Position numbers and translations under genes: made by a program. Shown here one piece after another: positions 1 through 12,500 of a stretch of DNA of 12,500 nucleotides (positions within the stretch are counted from its first letter, which is position 1; each line of letters begins with the position of its first letter). The notes beneath the pieces were generated by a model. It was given only the letters and a program-made list of their open reading frames with translations, ran no database searches and was not told the DNA's origin. This DNA is from Chrysomallon squamiferum (lineage: Eukaryota; Mollusca; Gastropoda; Neomphalida; Peltospiridae), in assembly GCA_012295275.1 (NCBI GenBank), contig CM022677.1, positions 18,318,440 to 18,330,939 of the forward strand. Direction: 5' to 3'.

Positions 1-440
1 GGGGTATTAACGTATTAATATTTACATAACAACGCGCCTGTTTAATAATCTAAACATCAACACGATTAGCAGAGATAACCGCATTCATTTTTCTTCCTAC
101 CTTTAATATTTATTACATAGTAGCAATACCAGCCGTTTGATAAGCTTAACTCCTACTCGTTTGGTTTGGCAGGCAGCACATAACCATTATTATATACCTG
201 AAAGATAAAAGAAAGAACTAGAAGAAGAACAAAGCTTAATCGATCAGTGTCTTCTGCAAAATGTATCTCTTTTTTAACTATTAATCACCATTTACGTCAA
301 AGGCCCGCCATCTTTAGCCGTCTGACAATAGCGCCGTTTTGTTAACCCACTTACAATACAGTGTTGTTATCCAATGTCACGTGACCTTGCGATGTCACCG
401 CAGTTATTAATCAAAGCACCTAATATAGACACATTTGTCA
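1..440. other. unique-sequence segment, no gene seen
   Basis: This is ordinary-complexity, AT-rich sequence with no microsatellite. Neither strand shows an open frame or exon with flanking splice sites that I can support. Two motif matches stand out: CCGCCATCTT at 305-314, whose reverse complement is the core of the YY1-type site AAGATGGCGG, and an E-box CACGTG at 378-383. They could belong to a promoter of a gene to the left on the minus strand, but no coding sequence confirms this. Confidence 0.4.
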
Positions 441-647
441 ATTGCAATTGCTACAGACGCTATTTGTTATTATTTTATTTTGTGTGTGTGTGTTTTTATG
501 TGGAATTTATTGTTTTTATTTTTATGGTATTTTTATTTTTTTATTTTTTTATTTTTTGTACCGTAAATATTATTGTATAAGGTTGTTAGTTTTATTCTGT
601 TTTATTTTATTTGTTTTTGTTTTGTTTTATTATGTTTTTGCTTACGT

Positions 648-712
648 TATTTATTTATTTATTCATTCATTCATTCATTCATTTCATCTTCTTCTTCTTC
701 TTCTTCTTCTTC

Positions 713-743
<31 letters not shown>
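648..743. repeat. compound microsatellite TTTA-TTCA-TTC-TTA
   Basis: Four short-motif arrays follow one another without spacers: TTTA, then ATTC, then TTC, then TTA. Each motif differs from its neighbour by one substitution or one base lost, as expected when point changes inside an array are spread by slippage. The open frames here, rich in Leu/Ser/Tyr, are translations of the repeat. Confidence 0.9.
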
Positions 744-744
<1 letters not shown>

Positions 745-824
745 AGGAATATGAAGAAAAGGTTTAATACATAATGAAAGATTAAAATAAATAAATAAAT
801 AAAGTACAGATTTGTTTGGACACA

Positions 825-1500
<676 letters not shown>

Positions 1501-1571
1501 AAAAAAAATAAAAATAATCTATCAATCAATCAAAGCTCAGATCTGACGAGATTGAACGTCAAACGTAAATA

Positions 1572-1579
1572 TATAAATA
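1572..1579 (+). promoter_or_regulatory. TATA box of gene A
   Basis: TATAAATA lies 85 bp before the start codon of gene A. That leaves room for a start site about 30 bp downstream and a 5' UTR of roughly 60 bases. The identical octamer precedes paralog B. Just upstream is AACGTCAAACGTAAAT, which holds two ACGT cores resembling the TGACGTAA sites in front of gene B. Confidence 0.65.
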
Positions 1580-1663
1580 AATTTGCGCTGCAAAATATAT
1601 TCGTCGGTTCTGAAGCAGACGTTAAAAGAAGCAGACGACATCAGAAGACCGCGAAAAATCAAA

Positions 1664-1733
1664 ATGTTTGTAAATATCAGCAGATGTGGCGTGATCGTTT
1701 TCCTTTTAGTAGGAATTATTAGCATAGGAAAGG
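1664..1733 (+). CDS. gene A exon 1 (signal peptide)
   Basis: The exon has 70 coding bases, starting at an ATG with A at -3 and ending AAG G before GTAAGT (phase 1). The peptide has a short polar start, one Arg, then a run of V/I/F/L typical of a signal sequence. Length and phase match gene B exon 1 exactly. Confidence 0.85.
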
Positions 1734-1862
1734 GTAAGTTTTTTTTTAATCACAGTGTTTATTTATTTTATTTCATTGTATTTCAGTTTATTTTATTTCA
1801 GTTTATTATCTTATTATTTTTTTTTTCGTTATTTTAAAGTAGAAAATGCCTTCTTGAATTCA

Positions 1863-1895
<33 letters not shown>

Positions 1896-2136
1896 AAATG
1901 AAAAAAAAAAAAAAAAAAAAAAAAAATCAAAGTATTTAGGAACAGACGATAAAGATTATGAAAAATTTATTATTTTATTTCAGTTTATTTTATTTTATTT
2001 TCATTCTGCTGATATTTATGAACATCTTTTCTACATTTTTGCATGAATTTATGTAGTAATATATTAATTATCTGTTTAAATTTATTTATTTGTTTCAGTC
2101 ATTATTATATATATATTTTTAAATTGTATTCATTGA

Positions 2137-2179
<43 letters not shown>

Positions 2180-2343
2180 TATTTGCTTATTTATTTATTT
2201 ATTTATTTATCTTATTTTATTTTATTTTTGTATTGTTTATTTAATTATTTTTTATTGCATGCTTATTTGCTTGTGTAAATATTTCTTTATTTTTTATTAT
2301 TTTTTTTGTTTGTTTTTGTTTGTTTGTTTGTTTCCTTTGATTC

Positions 2344-2383
<40 letters not shown>

Positions 2384-2389
2384 TTTCAG
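1734..2389 (+). other. gene A intron 1 with homopolymers and decoy acceptors
   Basis: The intron runs from GTAAGT to TTTATTTCAG, 656 bp. It contains long A runs (1864-1926), a TTA array (about 2137-2179), TTTA arrays (about 2185-2210 and 2345-2386) and TTTG units (about 2307-2331). TTTCAG acceptor-like copies occur at about 1781-1786, 1796-1801, 1978-1983 and 2093-2098, before the real acceptor ending at 2389. Confidence 0.75.
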
Positions 2390-2458
2390 TTGACTCTCTT
2401 GGCTGTTTGCCCGGTTCAGTAGCCATGTGGATTAGTGGTGTGCGAACAAACATATGTT
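2390..2458 (+). CDS. gene A exon 2
   Basis: The exon is 69 bases, phase 1 in and phase 1 out, flanked by TTTCAG and GTAAGT. It encodes residues 24-46 (VDSLGCLPGSVAM, then WISGVRTNIC). Gene B matches at CLPG, the V and M that follow, GV, TN and the final C. The equal length and the paired cysteines make the assignment firm. Confidence 0.85.
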
Positions 2459-3082
<624 letters not shown>

Positions 3083-3152
3083 ATCCTCACCCTGTTTGTC
3101 CACTATTATTACTTTATTATTCCGTATTATTAACTTACCCGCCAGGATCAAA
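3083..3152 (+). pseudogene. gene A exon 3 remnant
   Basis: After the acceptor TCTAG the sequence begins ATCCTCACCCTGTTTGT, nearly identical to the start of gene B exon 3, and gives YPHPVC in the expected phase. A later piece, PPGSK, corresponds to RPGTK of B. Between them lie about 42 bases of TTATT-type sequence in place of about 57 bases that encode three cysteines in B. After AAAG the sequence becomes TTATTATATTATT with no donor, so the final Cys codon and the GT are missing. Confidence 0.7.
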
Positions 3153-3183
3153 GTTATTATATTATTTATTTATTTATTTACCC

Positions 3184-3672
3184 ACTTCTAGATCAGACAG
3201 ACCCTCAGAACATACACCACACAGGGATCAAAGTGCATGTATGTGAATCCCATCTCACACCCCCACACATAGATGAACAGACAGACTATCAGAACATACA
3301 CACACAGGGATCAAAGTGCATGTATGTATGACAGACACACCCATCTCACACCCACTTACACATAGATGAACAGACAGACTATCAGAACATACACACACAG
3401 GGATCAAAGTGCATGTATGTATGACAGACACACCCATCTCACACCCACTTACACATAGATGAACAGACAGACTATCAGAACATACACACACAGGGATCGA
3501 AGTGCATGTATGTATGACAGACACACCCATCTCTCTCTCACACACTTACACATAGATGAACAGACAGACTATCAGAACATACACACACAGGGATCAAGTG
3601 CATGTATGTATGACAGACACACCCATCTCACACCCACTTACACATAGATGAACAGACAGACTATCAGAACAT
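3184..3672. repeat. minisatellite, unit about 93 bp, about 5 copies
   Basis: The marker AGATGAACAGACAGACTATC starts at 3271, 3364, 3457, 3554 and 3646, giving spacings of 93, 93, 97 and 92 bp. A degenerate first copy covers about 3192-3270. Each complete unit contains GGGATCAAGTGC or GGGATCAAAGTGC followed by ATGTATGT, and stretches of CA. Because 93 is a multiple of three, open frames run through it on both strands, but they look like by-products. It sits in intron 3 of gene A. Confidence 0.92.
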
Positions 3673-3713
3673 GTGTGTGTCTCTCTCTTTTAATGTATGT
3701 GTGTTTGTGTGTC

Positions 3714-3851
<138 letters not shown>

Positions 3852-3884
3852 GGATATTCACCTATGACTTAATTTCTCTTTCAG

Positions 3885-3972
3885 ACCTAACTATTGTGGT
3901 GGCTGTTTTGCCTTGTTTTTCTACGTTCACCCAAACACAGACGGACACATCTGCCCTCTCTGAAAGGCGAAA
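3885..3972 (+). CDS. gene A exon 4 (PNYCGGC motif, contains stop)
   Basis: The acceptor is TCTTTCAG and the donor GTAAGT follows base 3972. Entering in phase 2 as in B, it reads PNYCGGC, then FALFFYVHPNTDGHIC, then PL and TGA at 3961-3963. Gene B has PNYCGGC, LPVFFKIHPSKDGCSC at the same place. The stop lies 9 bases before the donor, too close to trigger exon-junction-dependent decay. In B the stop sits in the next exon instead. Confidence 0.75.
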
Positions 3973-4127
3973 GTAAGTTTTAAAAAGTTATTTTACAATC
4001 ACACACACATACACACACACACACACATATATATTACTTTTAATAATTTCTTTAGAGACACAGACATCGATTAAAGCTTAAATACGCGTGTATTTTGTCT
4101 CATTTATAAAATCACGTACATAAATTT

Positions 4128-4212
4128 GATGATGTCACAGACATAGACGCTAAAATCAGATGACGTCACGGAGAAAGACCCTAACTCAGATGACGTCACA
4201 GGGATAGATGTA
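4128..4212. promoter_or_regulatory. three evenly spaced CRE-like sites in gene A intron 4
   Basis: TGATGTCA (4130-4137), TGACGTCA (4161-4168) and TGACGTCA (4191-4198) each sit in a degenerate 30-31-bp tandem unit beginning (A/T)GATGA. TGACGTCA is the palindromic consensus for CREB/ATF dimers. The sites lie nearly three helical turns apart. A regulatory role is inference. Confidence 0.45.
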
Positions 4213-4439
4213 CATACAGACATTCATAGATTAACTCTGATTTAGATAAAGAGATAAAAAGGTTGAGGTACAGATCTAGCTAGATAAAACACGCACACAC
4301 ACGCACACATACGCGCACACACATACACTCAAAAACCCCAACAAAAAACAGACTTGGACTGAATTTCAAATAAAGTGATTTCAAAGGAAAAAAGAAAATA
4401 TTTTTTAACTTACTTTTTTTTTTTTTTTTTTTATTGCAG

Positions 4440-4625
4440 ATGAAATTCGACACTGGTCGTTCGTTTTCGGTTCCTGTCGGCTGTTTCCGTTAATCCTTTA
4501 TTTAACCTACGGAAACGAAGTTTCGAATTCCGTTAGAAAAAAACAAAATCAGGAATACAACATTGATTTTTATTACTGGAATCCTTTTGTGATTTATACT
4601 TTTGTATGTAGTTTAACTCAATAAA

Positions 4626-4640
<15 letters not shown>
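4440..4640 (+). other. gene A 3' untranslated exon
   Basis: The exon follows a T18-type tract and the acceptor TTATTGCAG. It has no long frame. Its first 41 bases align without gaps to the start of gene B exon 5 at roughly half of positions, sharing TTCG, TCGTTC and TTCGG blocks. It closes with AATAAA at 4620-4625, so cleavage is expected about 15-25 bases later. The shared 3' exon supports a whole-gene duplication. Confidence 0.65.
4620..4625 (+). promoter_or_regulatory. polyadenylation signal of gene A
   Basis: AATAAA lies about 180 bases into the last exon, followed by T-rich sequence (TTTTGTTTTATATC) suited to a downstream element. Confidence 0.6.
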
Positions 4641-5469
<829 letters not shown>

Positions 5470-5514
5470 AGAACCTAGCGATCTAAATCCGTTATAGTTT
5501 ATGTCACTAAATTT

Positions 5515-5632
5515 CTGTTACGTAATCATTTGACATGACAGCTTTGTCATGATGACGTAATAACTGACTTATACGTCAACGAGACAGACAACAACCTGAA
5601 GACAGAAAAGAGACAGCCTCTTGTGACGTAAT
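5515..5632 (+). promoter_or_regulatory. ACGT-core motif cluster upstream of gene B
   Basis: Within about 115 bp occur GTTACGTAAT (5517-5526), TGACGTAA (5553-5560), TACGTCA (5572-5578) and TGACGTAA (5624-5631). These resemble CREB/ATF or C/EBP-ATF composite sites and lie 10-125 bp before the TATA box, where proximal promoter elements are expected. Binding is inferred from motif match only. Confidence 0.45.
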
Positions 5633-5640
5633 AACAGGTG

Positions 5641-5648
5641 TATAAATA
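5641..5648 (+). promoter_or_regulatory. TATA box of gene B
   Basis: TATAAATA lies 57 bp before the ATG. A CAGT initiator-like sequence at 5674-5677 lies about 33 bp downstream, giving a predicted 5' UTR of only about 23 bases. Confidence 0.7.
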
Positions 5649-5697
5649 TCCTGTGGGTTTTGCGGTTTGCCTGCAGTTATTTTTGTAAAAGGGAAAA

Positions 5698-8263
<2,566 letters not shown>

Positions 8264-8268
<5 letters not shown>

Positions 8269-8395
8269 GTTCGCGAGGAATCGTTCATATTCGGAAATAC
8301 TCGGTTATTCTCGTCAATGACTTTTCATCCAGAAAGTTCGGTTAAGAAATCTTTGAATAGTGTGAAATAAATATGTTTGTCAAGAATGGTTCTGT
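8264..8395 (+). other. gene B exon 5: stop codon and 3' UTR
   Basis: After the acceptor TTTACAG, GC completes a Gly codon and TAA ends the protein at VKG. About 100 bases of UTR follow up to AATAAA at 8366-8371, then a GT/T-rich stretch (TCTTGGTTTATTTG) consistent with the cleavage region. Confidence 0.72.
8366..8371 (+). promoter_or_regulatory. polyadenylation signal of gene B
   Basis: AATAAA lies about 100 bases into exon 5 and is followed by a GT/T-rich stretch, the usual downstream element. Confidence 0.65.
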
Positions 8396-8960
8396 CTTGG
8401 TTTATTTGTTTTTACTAATCCATTATGTAAATTTATTTAACAGACATACACATGCGCACGCACACTCACACGTACCATATACGGAAATTGTGGATTTTAA
8501 CTACGGATACTTAACATTGCATAAAATGAAAGCAGTGTATACATTCAAGATCAGTATGCACCGGTACAGCAACACACGCACATTAAAAATTAACATTCTA
8601 ACATGTTTACCTTGTAATAAACGTCACCTCTGTCATTCAAGAATGGTAACTCTGGCACACCAACGAAAAGACATTAATTAAAATACGAACATGTTATCAT
8701 GTTAACTGTGAAATAAACGTTAACCTACCAATAGTAATGCCTTAGGCACTGACAGAAACACAAACTCTGTACAAAAAACAACAACGACAGCAACAACAGC
8801 AACAGAAACAACAACATCATAACAAACCATACGTCAACACTAACACGCTAACAATTTAACTCTATGTATCGGAAACAGACTAGGATTATAAGATTTTTAC
8901 TTTTTATATATATATTTTTTCTATTGATTAATTTTACTTGAAATAATGCAATAAATTTTA
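8396..8960. other. B-C intergenic region, mostly unique
   Basis: I see no supported gene. A 102-codon open frame starts at 8373 but overlaps the end of gene B, includes a CA tract and lacks any other support. Around 8601-8658 and 8698-8750 are two related segments, each with AATAAACGT. A CAA/CAG-rich patch lies at about 8776-8815. Confidence 0.5.
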
Positions 8961-8974
8961 TTTTATTTTAGATA

Positions 8975-9087
8975 CACGCAGCAACAGCAACAACAACGAC
9001 GACAACAACAATAATAATAGTAGTAATAGTAATAATAGTAATAATAATAAAATAATAATAATAATAATAGTAGTAGTAGTAGTAGTA

Positions 9088-9176
<89 letters not shown>

Positions 9177-9200
9177 AAGTAACAATAATAACAATAATAT
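8975..9200. repeat. compound trinucleotide array (CAA, CGA, TAA, TAG)
   Basis: Blocks of CAA/CAG, CGA, TAA, TAG, long TAA and finally CAA follow one another in register over about 225 bp. The minus-strand Leu/Ile/Val/Tyr/Cys runs are translations of this array in three frames. Confidence 0.93.
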
Positions 9201-9204
9201 ACAA

Positions 9205-9384
9205 TAAACCTGTACGTACGGTTTTAACCTTTGACCCGTTTATTCTACATCTACTGCCAAACGACTCTCATATAAAAATATTTACTTCTAACGAGAAGAG
9301 TTGAACTCACAAACTACCGCTTCACACTCCCAATACTTAACCACACAAATATGCAAGCTGTTACAAGATGAATGCTGGTCACAC

Positions 9385-9420
<36 letters not shown>

Positions 9421-9651
9421 CGCTGTAGATTTGAGCCCGTAGTTTCGTAATTCTGGATTTCTTAATCACCATGAGTCTCTGAAGGTCATAAATAAGATTT
9501 GCTACACAGCTGTGTTTTGGTCACGTAGTCCTGCAGTGTTTTTAAAACGCTGTGGTGATTTTGTTCTCTGTTACAGCTGATTTTATTTGTGTGAATGTGT
9601 TTTACCTGCTGCGTCAGAAGTTGTCACGTGTGTTTGTGAGTACACGTATGT

Positions 9652-9652
<1 letters not shown>
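9205..9652. other. unique sequence upstream of gene C
   Basis: No coding exon is supported. A CA array lies at about 9381-9418 and CACGTG at 9625-9630. A 5' UTR exon of gene C could lie here, but I cannot place it. Confidence 0.4.

Positions 9653-9731
<79 letters not shown>
9653..9731. repeat. (GA)n microsatellite, about 79 bp
   Basis: This pure GA array lies about 250 bp upstream of the gene C start codon. Confidence 0.96.
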
Positions 9732-9735
<4 letters not shown>

Positions 9736-9810
9736 GGTGATTTGTTTGTAAATTAGAAATATAGAGCGGTTTCTTTTTTCTTTTCTTTCCTTTTTTTCTT
9801 TATTTCTTTA

Positions 9811-9811
9811 C

Positions 9812-9848
<37 letters not shown>

Positions 9849-9854
9849 TTCATA

Positions 9855-9892
<38 letters not shown>
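9811..9892. repeat. two TTA arrays
   Basis: TTA arrays at about 9811-9846 and 9857-9892 are separated by TTTCATAA, just upstream of the first coding exon of gene C. Confidence 0.93.
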
Positions 9893-9893
<1 letters not shown>

Positions 9894-9982
9894 TTTATTG
9901 ATTCGTGTAAGTCTTTGTGAAAGTGTAAACGCTTTACAAATACTGGAAAAATCAGTTCATTTCGATTTCAGCATTTTCCGTA

Positions 9983-12500
<2,518 letters not shown>

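Noticed and set aside
3184-3672. Repeat array considered as CRISPR-like or as a repeat-protein gene
   Set aside because: Units of about 93 bp are contiguous, with no unique spacers, so it is not CRISPR. Open frames follow from the unit length being divisible by three, and the units consist of CA and ATGT simple sequence.
8373-8681. 102-codon open frame with a hydrophobic start (MFVKNGSVLVYLFLLIHY)
   Set aside because: It resembles a signal peptide but starts inside the polyadenylation region of gene B, includes a CA microsatellite segment and has no promoter, splice or paralog support. Probably chance.
8958-9204. Leu/Ile/Val/Cys/Tyr-rich open frames on the minus strand
   Set aside because: Three overlapping frames of one trinucleotide array; no coding signal.

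Overview
The window looks like nuclear DNA of an animal, most plausibly a marine lophotrochozoan such as a mollusc. It is AT-rich and full of simple repeats. It has no bacterial-style gene packing, and its genes are cut by introns of about 350-900 bp with consensus GTAAGT/GTGAGT donors and (T)nCAG acceptors. The taxon is an inference; the eukaryotic gene structure is read directly. Most long open frames in the window are translations of microsatellites and are not genes.

Three plus-strand genes can be assembled by eye. Genes A (about 1572-4625) and B (about 5641-8371) are tandem paralogs encoding small secreted cysteine-rich proteins. Each has a TATA box, a signal-peptide exon of exactly 70 coding bases, a second exon of exactly 69 bases, and the same intron phases. 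Each also has an exon carrying the motif PNYCGGC and a last exon followed by AATAAA. Gene B is complete (103 residues). Gene A keeps exons 1, 2, 4 and 5, but its exon 3 has lost most of its cysteine-coding core to TTA-type sequence, and its 3' end appears to have been split off into a neighbouring ~93-bp minisatellite. Gene A is therefore probably a pseudogene or a strongly remodelled variant.

Gene C (9983 to beyond the right edge) encodes a type II membrane protein with the landmarks of the DUF288/STELLO glycosyltransferase-like family (PF03385). It has a short basic tail and membrane anchor in exon 1, the family's KWI segment in exon 2, and a long exon 3. Exon 3 changes frame once, near 11850-11868, which means either a one-base loss or a sequence error. 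The family's acidic triad is degenerate.

Between and inside the genes lie seven AG/CT dinucleotide arrays of about 80-207 bp, several TTA/TAA arrays, homopolymer tracts and the minisatellite. At 1-440, about 2560-2830 (inside intron 2 of gene A), 4040-4270 (intron 4 of gene A) and 8400-8760 the sequence is of ordinary complexity but contains no gene I can support. Several CRE-like TGACGT motifs lie near the gene B promoter and inside introns of gene A.
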